Shown here piece after piece: positions 1-11,369 of a DNA stretch of 64,000 bases. Source of the stretch: Acheta domesticus (taxonomy: Eukaryota > Arthropoda > Insecta > Orthoptera > Gryllidae); contig JAHLJT010009436.1 of assembly GCA_031308135.1 (NCBI GenBank), positions 144,405,216 to 144,469,215 on the forward strand. The letters are read 5' to 3'. Under the pieces are notes generated by a model, which saw only the letters and a list, made by a program, of their open reading frames with translations, was not told the origin of the DNA and searched no databases. The position numbers were made by a program, and so were the translations under genes. Positions within the stretch are counted from its first letter, which is position 1; every line of letters starts with the position of its first letter.

Positions 1-119
1 CTTAGGGAAAACCTCGCAAGCCAACATGTAGGTTGGTGCCGAATCTCGCCATTCAGCGATAAAATAAGCATGCACAACACTTACAGGACTACTCACCTTC
101 GCAGTTGACACGCCCGGAA
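1..119 (+). mobile_element. 3' tail of composite tRNA-headed SINE family (copy A)
   Basis: This stretch aligns by eye with 36484-36620 in the same order: a short GGGAAAACC-type block, GCAAGCC, TAGGTTGG/TAGGTCGG, a TCTCGCCA/TCTCACCA block, GATAAAA, then GGACTA and a shared end GCAGTTGACRCGCCCGGA. It is the tail half of the family seen complete at 36190-36622, 38051-38535 and 39695-40185; the head lies outside the window or is lost. The many differences suggest an old insertion. Confidence 0.65.
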
Positions 120-449
120 ACACCATCCATCGCTCTACTTGTAGATTATTTTGTTTTATTTTGTTTGAAACAATCATTTCATGCCATTTAAAATGTCCCT
201 CCAATTTAGAACCCAGACACACGTAATGTTTTTTTTGTCCTTAGTCGTCCTGTCGTACTGTTCGAACACTCCGCAACGGCACGGTAATGAACACTGCGAT
301 TTGTGGGGATAGCGGTGTTTCGTAAAGGTTGCATCTTGTTTTAATTATCCAGGGGGAGAGTCTTTGAAGAACAAGAGAAATACACAAAAAATTAGTTTTG
401 GACTGCTCAATACAGCTAAAGAACATTGCATGAGATTTTACGACCTATG

Positions 450-525
450 ACGAGAGCTTGGACGGTCAAGGCGCCTAAGCCCAAAGGTCATAGAGTCGAA
501 TCCCGCCCTGGTCATGAGGACTAGT
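450..525 (+). mobile_element. tRNA-derived SINE head, degraded
   Basis: A tRNA-like promoter can be read on the plus strand: an A-box-like GGTCAAGGCGCC near 469, then GTCATAGAGTCGAATCCCGCC around 487-507, where GAGTCGAATCC resembles the B box GGTTCGAATCC. The spacing fits a tRNA head. No acceptor stem closes it, so it is a SINE head and not a tRNA gene. The CpG patch that begins at about 555 follows directly. Confidence 0.5.
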
Positions 526-554
526 ACTCGCGCCTGACCCAACGCTCCATTACG

Positions 555-775
555 TATGTCCATCTCCCGTCCGAGAGGTGCCTCATTCCGAGGCAAGGGG
601 CCAGGAGCGGGCAGGAGAGCGGGAGGCCAGCGGCAGAGCCGCGCGCAGCTGCGCACGTGACGCCTGGCGCCGGGGCGGAAGAGCCTCTGCTTCCGAGGGC
701 GCCGGTGACGTCTCCCCGTGCAGCTGCGGCGGCGTGACCTGCGACCTCGATCGCCTTCACGTATTTCCGAGCAGC
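555..775. other. CpG-rich patch 1
   Basis: A short GC- and CpG-rich block with sharp edges in AT-rich flanks. Open frames of 79-130 codons in several frames on both strands follow from the composition and show no domain. No TATA element or start signal could be tied to it. It may be regulatory DNA or part of a SINE tail. Confidence 0.55.
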
Positions 776-844
776 CTTGGACGGACCCCACGCCCTTCAA
801 ATAATCATTTTTATGCACACACATATACAATTGAGATTGTAAAA

Positions 845-1590
845 AATTGGAGAAATCTGCTAGTCATTCCATAGAAAATGGACGAAACGGCCTTATGGCC
901 GAGTTCATCGTTTCGTGGTTGAGGTATTTGCCGTTGTTGTCGACGTCATCAACCAACTTTTTCGTCGTTTTCTACGTTCTTTCCTTTCGTATTAACCTTC
1001 TTAATACGGATGGTGGGGGTGGTGATGATTCAGGAAGTGTGTTAGCTATTATATAACTGTTTACGTAATTGTAAATTTGCTAATTATTCACAAACTATGC
1101 TTCTCACAGGCACATTTCCACGAGAAGGATTGTGATTATTTTGCTTATATTGATTCCGCAATCTTCATTGAGCAAAATGAATTACATGAAAAGAAATGCT
1201 CCTCTCTCTTTTACGTTTTTCAGGTAATCTGAGGTCTGTTAAAATTATGACACTGTTTTCAGAACTAATACAAATTCGTATCTACTTTCTTGATGAGTAT
1301 GTCCTTTAGGAATATTTAAATATTATTATAATTATCTCTTTTAAGACCTGAATAATGAATTATGTATTGTTATCCACAGCAATTAAGGTTAGGAATGATC
1401 GAATATTTCCATTGTAATAAAAAAGTGATTAGAAAAGGCTTAGTGAAATTAGACAACAAGATTGCGTTTAAATTTGAGAAAAAATCACAATATATGAAAC
1501 CAGACGTATCCAATATTTTTCTCCGACTTCTTGAACCCAACCCCAGACGCAGAGGTCGCGACGAGAGAGCCGAACTGTGCATCTGGATAC
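845..1590. other. AT-rich unique stretch, no gene seen
   Basis: No frame shows a recognisable protein. A polypyrimidine tract ending in TTTTTCAG at 1216-1223 is followed directly by GTAATC. This is a weaker version of the joined acceptor/donor seen at 5702 and 35572, and it has no strong second donor nearby. Confidence 0.5.
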
Positions 1591-2220
1591 CACTCCAACG
1601 TTCTGTTGCCCGGCGGCCGCGACTTTGCTTTATTGCAGAGGCAGAAACGGCGGCGGCCTGTGCAGCGCCGGCTGGCCGCAGGACTTGGCGTCTTCGCCGC
1701 CCCCACAGCCCAGTGTTACCATCCCTGTCCCTGCTCCCACCCGCACCCCACTTCACCCCCACCTCAACACCGGCACAGTCGCCGCCGCTATCTCCCCCCG
1801 CTACCCCCGCCGCCGCCGCCCCCCGCCCCCTCCGCCGCCACCACCGCCCCCCGCCGCCCCCACCGCCGCCACCACCGCCTCCGCCGCCGCCGCCAGGTGC
1901 CGTGTTTGCGCAGAGTAATAAGTCTCCCCTCGCGGTGAGCGCGGGCGGGCGATTCGCATACGAGTGCCGCATTACCGCGCCGGGCGTGGGCCGGAGTCGA
2001 TACATCCTGAAGAAGGCCGGGCGGGCCCCGGCCACTCGGCCACGGCGTGTTTGCTCTCGAACAGCCGCCCCCGCCCGCCCTTCCCTCCCCTCCTCCTTGC
2101 CCCGCCTCTGTTCAACCGCACTGGCAGGGAGCTTTCGTTTCGTTTCGCGCTGGAAAACAGTCATTGCGCCGCGGCGTGCAGGTTCCATCTGCTACAGCCC
2201 CGTCCCTCGTCTGAGGCAGA
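1590..2220. other. CpG-rich patch 2 with CCG low-complexity core
   Basis: One of the largest GC patches. Its core at about 1775-1895 is almost only C and G in CCG/CCC runs, giving proline or glycine tracts in overlapping frames of 113 to 289 codons on both strands. Because all frames stay open and the residue tracts switch with frame, I read this as composition and not coding. A CAGGTGCCGTG string at 1893-1903 recurs in patch 7 (13591-13601). Confidence 0.6.
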
Positions 2221-2289
2221 GCAAGAGATGAAGATTCGTTGCCGTGGGTGGATGGCGACTCACGCGAGGGGCATGATCTGCATGCAATG

Positions 2290-3925
2290 AGAACTCTTCG
2301 CTAATATTCCAACCGCTTAGACAAATTATATAAATTAATTACCAACCCTTCTTTGGTAATATTTATCTTATTCATTATATTATTTATTAAATTAAAATAA
2401 AAGACCCAGACGAAATACTTGTACAGAAAATTAAAATATATATTCATACATATCTGTCATGTCAGGTGTTGAAAAATAGCTCTTTTTAAAATCCATTGCA
2501 AATTTACTTTTAAAACGTGTTCTATTTACACAACTATCATTAAACATCTGTGCGAAACTGTAGGAGTAGTCACGTTAAAACATTTCTTAGTGCGGTAAAT
2601 ATTTAGATAAATTATTTTGTTTAAATCCTTTTATTGCAATGCTAATGTTTTTGCCAGGAATTTTTGACACACTTCACTCAATATTTATTTATTATTACCT
2701 CGCCCAAGAAACATTTGTCTTTCGAATGTAAAGCAGTTAAAATATATTGATACGAATTACCCACGTCCATGTACGAGTGGGTCGAAGAGTTTGAAATGTT
2801 TCGCCTAATAAGAAGACCTAGTTGATGGGCTCTCGTGGTCAGTGGCAGTCGACTGCTGACAGGTCGATAATTGACTGTTCTCAAACGCGTCAGTGGCATG
2901 CTGATTCCCACTGGGACGATACTTCACTGAAGAATGTGAAGATGATAAGAAAATGAATGGAAAATAATTAGTTTTATCGATCAGACTCTTACATGAACAT
3001 TTAGACATAAAACAATTTCTTAATAAGTATTCATTATTCGGATTTTAAATGAATCTCACGTAAGTGCTTTCATGATGACAGTGGAAATATTTTTATAAAC
3101 TGCACTCTCTCCGTCTTCCTCCCTCTGTCTCTCTCTTTCCCTTGTATCTCTCCGGTTATCATTTTTAACAATGATTAATTTCATCGCGTTGTCTACTGAA
3201 TATTGTACGTGCTTTCTATGTTCATTGAAGATGAAGTCTTATTCCTTAATATGATTGTATTGTTCGTAAGAACTTGAATGTGACGCAAATAATTATGGCT
3301 GAAAAATAGACCCATGCGTTACCAAGGAGGGGAGCAGGGGCTTCGGAGCGCACAGCTTAAAATTTGATTGTATTGAAGTATTAGAAAATTTTGCTAAATT
3401 AATAAATTGAATCGCCAATAAACACGTTTACTAATTAAAACCAAAGTGTGTTTCATGTTCATGTTCTACAAGAAAAAGAAAATATTAAAAACAATATTTA
3501 AATTTAATATAAATGACAGAAGCGCTTACTTTTCTATGTCAAATAAAGACCGATGCATCTTCAGAACATAGCAATACATTGAACTTTAAACTACTAAGAA
3601 TTAAAATACTACATTTTCCCAATTCTTTGTTTTTTTCAATTTTCAGTTTTTGAGTGAATTATTCCTATTTATTTTACCCACAGCCGAAAGCGTTGTCATA
3701 ACTCAAATCAAAGAGACTTTACCTTTTGGTAATGCTAAAATTAATATAACGTTAGAATTTAATACAGCTTTGATTTTTGTTTCCTTGCCTTTTAGAAAAA
3801 TATTATTTTACACAGTCGGTACAGAAGTTTTATACTAAATGTAATATTTTTTCATTATTTCTGCCGGATAAAAAAATAGCTTTGGTATAAATATTAGAAG
3901 AAAAAAAAAGGTTTTACGTGCCTCT
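2290..3925. other. AT-rich unique stretch, no gene seen
   Basis: Mostly AT-rich DNA. A short CT-rich tract lies at 3104-3155. No open frame above about 80 codons has recognisable content, and no repeat family was identified. Confidence 0.5.
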
Positions 3926-4330
3926 TCAACCACGTCGACTTCTGCGACGTTCGACTGCCACAAAACGCTCAAACCGTCTCTCGAAGAACGAGCCTTGGCG
4001 GCGGTTTCTTCGAACGCCACACGGAAGGGCGGAGGAGTGTCCCGAGTATGAAATCGACTGTTTGAGGGAGCTCTGCACTAATTTGGCGACGAAAAATGCG
4101 GCGGGCGGGCGGTCGCTGGCAGAGTGAGTCACGGAACGCGTGCTACGTTGAGGGAGTTAACGCGGCGTTACTCGCAATTAATCTCGCGTTACGTCACAGC
4201 CTCCAGACGGCGCGCGCAGCTGGTGCCCTGCGCCGCTGGAGGAAGAGCTCACAGCTCGGGGGAGGGGGGCGTCCAGATGGCACGTTGTCACAGACAGCAC
4301 AGGCCACAGCGCCGAAAGAAAGAAATTGTT
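3925..4330. other. CpG-rich patch 3
   Basis: Moderately GC-rich, with CpG clusters at 3945-4020 and 4095-4260. Several mutually overlapping frames of 68-120 codons run through it on both strands, which is the signature of low stop density and not of a gene. Confidence 0.5.
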
Positions 4331-4489
4331 TGGATTGACAATGATATTGTATCCATTCTGAAAAGATGTGAAGAAGTTTTTGAGACGTACAGTATCGACT
4401 GCGGGTACAATAATATGGGCAGACCGCGGAAGGACTCCGAAAGCCTGAGGAGTCAAACATTTCTGCATAGAAAAAGAATTCAGTAAACA

Positions 4490-7400
4490 AAATAGGAAAA
4501 ATAAATCAAATAACTAATTTTCATTAAATAAGATCAATTTTATAAGGTAGTGTTAAGTTTTAGTGGTGTTCAGAGAATGAATTTGGCTTTAAGACTATTG
4601 GAAACGAGACATATCTTCAAGAAAGTAATACAAGTGAGTCATGTACACACACGTAGATATAAATGTCAGCATTCAAACAAGTTTCAAAATTTAAATCTAT
4701 TGACATAAAGGAATTATATTTAGAATTTATTTCTTAATACATTTAAATAATGTCTTAGAAGTTCACAATGAGATATCATTGCCATTATGTTTATGATTGA
4801 ATATTCGGTGTCGATTAATAAAATTATTATTATAATATTTTATTGTATGTTTTCAAATTGTTATTGAATGTAATAACAGAATAAAACAAATTAATCATTA
4901 GATTAGGCATTTAAAATTAAGATGGGGTATTAATTTCACTTCTACCAGGGGTCAAAATTGCTTAGCTACAGCATTGGCACATCTATGAATTCATTCTTTA
5001 AGGACATAGAATAAATGGACAGGGGATTGCCGGAGGACATTTGTAGCCCAGCGGTTTTTGTAGCAGAAGCATGCGTGTTAACAAGATTTCAAATAGAACA
5101 CTAATTAGTTCCCTTTCCGATTCGACTTGTATATGAAACGCGTGTGTTAGATAATTTCGATGATAGGCTTTTGTTGCTAATTGCTACCGCACTCATTTTA
5201 TACTCAAGATCGATTTTTGAATGGATGCAAGTCACGAAATGAGCAACCGCGTTGGTGTTGTCAGAAATAGGTGACGTATCACGACACCAGATCAACGTGC
5301 CTGTTCACGAGTTTATATGAATGAAGTTGTTTCAGTATTAGATTCTTCTGTTTATTATTATTATTTATCATATTCGTAGGAAAAGTACAACGAAGGGGGG
5401 AAATTCGAAGAGTTGGCACTCTACCTGATGAAAGTGGATTCGAGACAGTGAAAGTTGTAAATTCAACATCCGTAAATGTTTGTTAATACCAAGTATTAAT
5501 TATTCTTTGTAGGTATGAGGAAAATAAAAAATGGAAAGTGCTTTGTTCTTGACAAAAGCCTGAAATTCCTTGTTTGGTCTTAATGTTATTTGATTCGTAT
5601 TTTTAATGTAAATGAAAAGAAATGAAGTGCATTTTATGTTGTGATCTCCTAAATGCAAAATGCTACGTTATTATTGCTAATGGCACTCTTTCTTGTTTTC
5701 AGGTACGTACAGTCTTGCTAAGCCTGCTGAAAATGGTATCTTCCGGGGTGAGTTTGTTGTTAGAATTATGGTAATGCGCCTCTACAATAACACGTTTTAA
5801 TGTATCGCTTCTGATACTCCAACTTCATGACCTTCCAACGCGTGGGTGGGGGCTTTAGCTAGGGAATAGTTAACAGATGAGACAGATGCTATTAAAAACT
5901 TAGGAGTTACCTGGAACCCGGGATCACACATCTTTTAGGATAACTTAAAGGAAATACAAATTCATTTGCGTTTATTTTATTTAAGGAGGTAACGCACATT
6001 TTTCGATATCATTGAAATATATAAATTGTATAAAATATGAAAATCAAAACTGAATAAATCGGTCATCGTTTTTATTAACGATGAGTTGCAATGATGTTTA
6101 CGAAACCAAATTTATTTTGTTTTTGTGGTCGTATTGAAGAAATTAGTGACATATTTCCCACTGGAATTGAGAAGATAGAAAACTAGATTAGGAAGAATTT
6201 TTTTTTTAATTTTATTTTTTGCTTTCCCCTGATGGAATTTCAAAGCATCATCTTTTATTGTGTTTTATTGTGTGTGGGAAATTAGTTATTTTAGTCTCTC
6301 TAAAAAGTTTTTAACAACTAGATAAAATAAAATTTATTATGAAAGTCTCTCATTATATTATTAGAATAACGAATTGTGTGAACATAATTCTCACAGTGTA
6401 AAGATGAAATTTTTATTCATGTTTCGTTTCATTATCACGATACAATATAAAAATCTGTTGGTTCTTCGCATTGAAGTATTTAGTACGTTGCTCTCAATCT
6501 CGCGTTACATAATCTCAAGACTCATTAAAAGCGATTCCGTATATGATCATGTCAATGTCAAACGTTGAAATGACATGAGATGTCACAAGACGCAAATTAC
6601 TTTTTTAACCTTTTTTAACCAAAACGAAATGGACTCTTAGCATAATAATGGTCAGTTTTAGAGTGTCAATTACAATTCGACGTTTGAATTTACATGCTGC
6701 TGCTGATGATGATCTGCTTCAACTTCGAAGAAATAAATAATTTAAATATTTTACTCCATTTAAATATCTGTGAATACCTACGATTTATTTTCAGTGTTCT
6801 ACCTAACAAAGTCACTAGAGCATATTTACCGAATGCTACTTGTAGTTAATTTACAGTTCTTGTATTAACGACTATTTATTACTTATTGTATTACTACCAA
6901 CGTTTTGTCTTGTAGATTTTTTTGACGAATATTCTATAAAATAATTATTACACGTGGTTTTCGTGTTGTGATGGGTTATGCTCGATTTAGCTTCAAGGAA
7001 GGTCTAAGTTGTACCTGAACGGTTGGCAGTAACGCAATTAAAAATGAATATACAAGGACGAGCTGTTAATTAATTCTATAATGTCTGAGAATCCAAATCG
7101 AAACGATAAGTTTACGGTTCGATTCTATACTTAGAAAATAATGCGTGTAATTCTGTTACAAACGACATTCCTGGAGAATAAGCTGCTAAGAACGCCTCGT
7201 GGAGAGTCCGTTCAAGGATTCCACTGTCGAATCCCCTGGAAGTACAAATATTTGTTTCTAGTTCTTCCTGTCGCGAAATGTTTCACACCTACTGTGCAAT
7301 ATGAGAGTCTACTAGAGTATTCTTTTAGAATTCGATGCAAGGGACACTCCTCCGGGTGTTAAATCTGACCGACTCGATGTAGTCAAATACGTTCTAACAG

Positions 7401-7680
7401 AAGCGACGACATATTCTATCTCATGAAACTTCCTCGTCAAATCAATATTTGCATTTATTCGAGTTCTTTTCATTCACGAACACACAGAAAATATTATATT
7501 TAATTTAGTTTACTTTAAAATACCCTTGTGAACGTTTTGGCTATAAACTTCCGAGCATACGAACATTTTACAGAAATTAATTGACACGTGTTGTCACTAA
7601 TTTCAGAATCACACATCATCAAACACTCGCAGATCATAAAATTAGCGCGCGATGCTTTAGTTGCCTAATTGAAACGTCGA
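4490..7680. other. AT-rich unique stretch, no gene seen
   Basis: Three kilobases of AT-rich DNA without recognisable protein or repeat family, apart from the splice-like configuration at 5683-5753 listed separately. The small frames here (60-75 codons) have no motif. Confidence 0.5.
5683..5753 (+). other. Candidate recursive splice site with 45-nt exon
   Basis: A pyrimidine-rich run ending TTCTTGTTTTCAG (to 5702) is joined directly to GTACGT at 5703, so a 3' splice site and a 5' splice site share one junction. A second, stronger donor (GG|GTGAGTTT) starts at 5748, defining a 45-base segment, 5703-5747, that is open as 15 codons in the frame starting at 5703. Known recursive splice sites in long insect introns have this joined acceptor/donor, and recursive exons are defined by a downstream donor. 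The alternative is a plain microexon or chance. Confidence 0.3.
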
Positions 7681-7850
7681 TGGGCCTACGCGGGCTCTTC
7701 GAGGAAGGTGCGCTAACCAGAAGGTGGCGAGGCACCGACAAACACCCGATAATGAGGACATGTCGGCAGCATTAAGTTGGCCGGCGGCGCAGAAGCCGCG
7801 CGCGCGAAGGCGGCGCTCGCGCTCAGTGGGCCGGAAGGAAGCCACGCGGG
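7680..7850. other. CpG-rich patch 4
   Basis: A compact GC patch followed about 80 bases later by a perfect palindromic CRE (7932-7939). Overlapping frames of 62-87 codons show only Arg-rich composition, with no domain. Confidence 0.5.
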
Positions 7851-7931
7851 GAAAAAAGTCAAGAAAAGGGAAAATGAAATTTGAAACCCGGTTTCAAGTT
7901 GTCTTTATTGCCTGTTGGCTGAAGTCGGATA

Positions 7932-7939
7932 TGACGTCA
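7932..7939. promoter_or_regulatory. Perfect CRE-type palindrome TGACGTCA
   Basis: The full 8-base CREB/ATF consensus palindrome, just downstream of CpG patch 4. Sites of this exact form occur four more times in the window (20875, 27253, 28589, 56896). Function is not shown by sequence alone. Confidence 0.35.
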
Positions 7940-8049
7940 GCGTTCAATTTACGAAATGGCGGTTTCAAATACGCGGGTAGTAAATAGGCGTAATGTTTGT
8001 ATCTAGTGTACATTTTATTATTACACTAAAAATTTATTTTGTCCGAAGT

Positions 8050-8480
8050 GGCGTATTAATAATTTTGGATTGATTGTTTTCGGTCAGGTGAACTGTTATG
8101 GTAATTTTCCCTTTAGTGTAATGAATATTTTATTCAGGGAGATGGCAGTGATTCCTTTCCCGGTGGATGATGTAATACCGACCTACATTTCCATTTGCGG
8201 ATGGCGAGGTATCTCCCCAAGCAGAACACAAGCTCGAAGCTCCCGACGGGTCTCTCTATATATGTGGTAGTGAAGTGCATGTTATTTGAGGGGAGAAGGA
8301 AAGACAAGGAAGAGGAAGGAAAGGTAGTAGACGATCCATAGCCCGTTTGTTAAGGTACTGCCCATGCATTCTCCCAGAATTGATAGGATAATACACGAAC
8401 CACTACCAATGAGAGCAGTCGGCGACCATAATTCTTCTTCAGACAGCAGCTGAATTCGACCAAGCTTTCTAGAGAGAGTC
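8050..8480 (-). mobile_element. Composite SINE family, diverged copy B
   Basis: It matches the copies at 38051 and 39695 in order: GATTGTTTT, GGGAGATGGCAGTGATTCC, a TGGATGATG block, AAGCTC...AAGCTCCCGACGG, TATGTGGT, a GAAGGAAAG-rich purine stretch, CGATCCATAGCCCGTTTGTTA, then a block with CTTCTTCAGACAGCAGCTGAATTCG. In the SINE sense (head to tail) it runs on the minus strand. The tRNA-like head near 8480 is not recognisable. It is much more diverged than the copies at 38-40 kb. Confidence 0.6.
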
Positions 8481-8499
8481 GAAAATACGCGACCGTAAT

Positions 8500-9105
8500 T
8501 ATTATACGCAAGTGGAAGAAAATGTGGTAAAAAATTCAATATAATTTGAGTTAGTGCTTTTACACTGAGATTCAAAGTCAGTAATTCACAAAACCCACTC
8601 ACGAAAACCTCCTAAAACAAATTCAAGTAATACTACAATAAAGGATGACCTGCCTGTAAGCTTCATAGGTTACGACTAGCATGACAGCTGAGCGCTTTTC
8701 GGTAATAGGAGTATGTATTTTTGGCAAACTAATAGAGTTCTCGGCCGTCGGTTTAGGGATCCTTCGGCTACGTTTTTTCTTAAATAGAAATTTTCCCTTC
8801 TTTTGTGTCTCTCAGTCTACTATTTGTCTATCACTGTACTCATATTATTAATTAAAAAATCATATCAATCGCACTTGAAACACAATGCTACTGCGTCTGT
8901 TCTGGAAATTATTATAAGTGAATAAACACATAACGTTTCCGGAATTGAAGTTTTCCTCCCCACTCTTGAAAAAAAGAATAAATTAAATACAAAATAAAGA
9001 AACCCTAAAATAATCAAGAAATTACACAAGTAGTCAAACGAGAAGAAACTAAAGAAACAATTTATGTGATGTATTGATTGTTTTTTTCCTGCTGGTTAGG
9101 TTGTG
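8500..9105. other. AT-rich unique stretch, nothing recognised
   Basis: No protein, repeat family or RNA gene was recognised. It ends abruptly at a CpG patch. Confidence 0.45.
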
Positions 9106-9690
9106 GGCCACTGTGCGTCGGCCGCGTGTTGTTTTTTCGCCGGCGGCGTGGCGGGGCCGCGCGCGGGCCACGGTGACGCGCGGGGCGGGGCTGGGGGCGG
9201 GGCCGGGGGCCGGACGGCGCTAGACGAATGAGAGGCGCATTACTCGGCGCCCGGCGGAATAGGAAACCGGGAGGGCCTCGTCTGTTGGAACTGGCGCCCA
9301 CTTGATCGAAACATACTTCGTATTCAGAAAACAAATATTTGACAACCAGTGCGTCGATAAATTTTCACAGGTCTCGTGCTTTTTCAGCAAACAGAATGCC
9401 AGTGACGATATCGATTTCGGATGTTGTAAATAAAGGAAAAGGTAAAGGTACAGGTAAGGTTAGTAAATACGCGCAGCCTCGTGCGCGGATGTCGGCGCAT
9501 CCGCCCGGCGCGGGCGGGGGCGGGGCGGGGCGGGGAGCTGTCGCCGCCGCGGGCGACGCGAGGCCGACGGGTCGCCGGCACGGGGGCGATGGAAGGGATG
9601 ACCGGAGCTGTGACAGGTGGACCAACGAGATCGACGAGCCCAGCGGAAGGATAGGGGACGTGTATGTATGGTTAGGTGCCGAGGAGACGT
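9105..9690. other. CpG-rich patch 5 (double)
   Basis: Two GC peaks (9110-9310 and 9470-9620) separated by about 150 AT-rich bases. Both contain runs of GGGGCGGGG-type boxes that would suit Sp1/KLF factors. The 132-codon plus frame and 117-codon minus frame overlap each other and show no domain. Confidence 0.55.
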
Positions 9691-9699
9691 TCTGGAAGG

Positions 9700-10980
9700 T
9701 CGCTGGATTCACTCCCAAAAATGATAGAATGAAATAATGCTGAGGTATCTACCTTCCATTCCAAGCCCTTGTTTGTTTATAGATTTTCCACGGAATACTA
9801 CTCTTAATTTGCAGCTTCCCTGCGCCAGATATGAGTTCCAAGGTTATATGTGACGGGAGTCAAGTAAGAACCGGGAAATGGGTGAACAACGGAATCAGTT
9901 ATGAGCAATTGCGGTGGTGGTGACTGATGAGAGTAACCGACTGCTAAATTAATGGTGTTAGGGATTGGAAGAGGATAATCAAATGAATAAGACATTTCGA
10001 ATGGAGAGCTGATAGAAAGAAGGTTTTTGAGAAGGATGTTTTTCTATTCGGAAGCCCCAAAACAATATGGATTGTGGAAGTCATCACAGTTTACTATAGT
10101 ATTGGGTGTTAGGAATAGGTGATCTGACAAAAATTATGTCGAAGGATTATCGCCCTCCTCGATTCCTCACTGCGCCTACGCCTGGGTATCACTATAGACA
10201 ATTGAAAAATACAATTGAATCGCCTATTCCCTACCGACTTAAGAACCCTGAATTTCTATGAAAGCTAGCGGCCATACCTCGAAGGTTGGGGGTAATGTTT
10301 GATAGCTGCCATTTTACTATTTTGTAGAAAATGTATTTGGATATTAAATTTATGCGAGGAAGATGTGTAAAGGACGGAAGGAACAAAAAAGTCTCGACAG
10401 TACGGAGAGATAAATGGCTTTCCTGCTGCATTTTCTGCATGGTCACCATCAGTGTTGTAGCCTACTACACATGTTCTCCATATATCTCTAACATAAAACA
10501 GCAGTCAAGAACTGCTGAAAAAACTATAGAAGCATTTCGAAAAGTTAATTCATTTCTACAACAGTGTATATTAACTTCTGTTAATCTGATTTAATGATAA
10601 GTGCTTCAGTGTTCATGACCATTACTTTTATGAATATTCTGGAATTTTCTTTTACAACAGATATTACTTTGTCTGTTGCATCATCGACAAAAATAAAATA
10701 CCCAAACTCATACTATTTGATTGAAAGTTTCTTCATTCCTTTGAAATGAGAAATATATTTCCACGATATTAGGAATCCTCATATAGAAATAATCGCTAGT
10801 AACATGAACTAAGTCCAGATGAAAACTAACAATGGAGCCATTTCATTTTCGGACCCGCGTTATTAAATCAAAAACAGCTCGAAAGAAGACGAGCAATGTG
10901 GTTGAGGGCTGTGACAAATGTCGCTCCTGGTGAGTAGTGGCGGAGATAGGGCGCTGCGATGAGGACATTAGGTTCGATCG
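9700..10980. other. Unique stretch, no gene seen
   Basis: A mixed-composition region. Small frames of 62-87 codons have no recognisable content. A weak resemblance to SINE tails around 9820-10000 could not be confirmed. Confidence 0.4.
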
Positions 10981-11105
10981 ATTCAGTTTGTCTTGGTGAT
11001 GAGGGAATTCCGCCACCTTTTCCGAGGGCGTCGCCTCCGGCGGGCCGGCTGACACCCGAAGGCAACGGACCTTACTGGCTCGCGCGTCCGCCACCTCTTC
11101 TTTAG
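10980..11105. other. CpG-rich patch 6 (small)
   Basis: A short GC-rich block centred on 11025-11060. It is weaker than the other patches, with no coding or promoter element recognised. Confidence 0.4.
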
Positions 11106-11256
11106 AACTTTCTTACGTTGGATTTCTGGCATCCTTAGCACACTTCGCGAGAGGTCCTCCAAGGGGTGGTGAAGGTTCCAACGTGTAGTTCGAAAGTGTA
11201 GTTTCCTTTCCTTAAGAATATCCCACCACCACCATCATTATTATCATTAGGGTAAA

Positions 11257-11365
11257 GGTTTTGATCACCTAAAACATCGGAAAAAATTATCAATAAAATG
11301 CTCTTAAAATGTTTTAAAATGCCCTAAAAGCCAGGAAAAATAACCTAAAAAATGTGATCAAAACC
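11257..11365. repeat. 109-bp A-rich unit bounded by perfect 12-bp inverted repeats
   Basis: GGTTTTGATCAC at 11257-11268 is exactly the reverse complement of GTGATCAAAACC at 11354-11365. The interior is A-rich, with repeated AAAATG and CCTAAAA words on the plus strand. The size and ends would suit a small MITE or its remnant; no clear target-site duplication was found. Confidence 0.45.
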
Positions 11366-11369
11366 AGTT

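Noticed and set aside
1362..2231. 289-codon plus frame and 272-codon minus frame through CpG patch 2
   Set aside because: They overlap completely on opposite strands, consist of proline or glycine tracts from CCG repeats, and show no domain, splice or start context.
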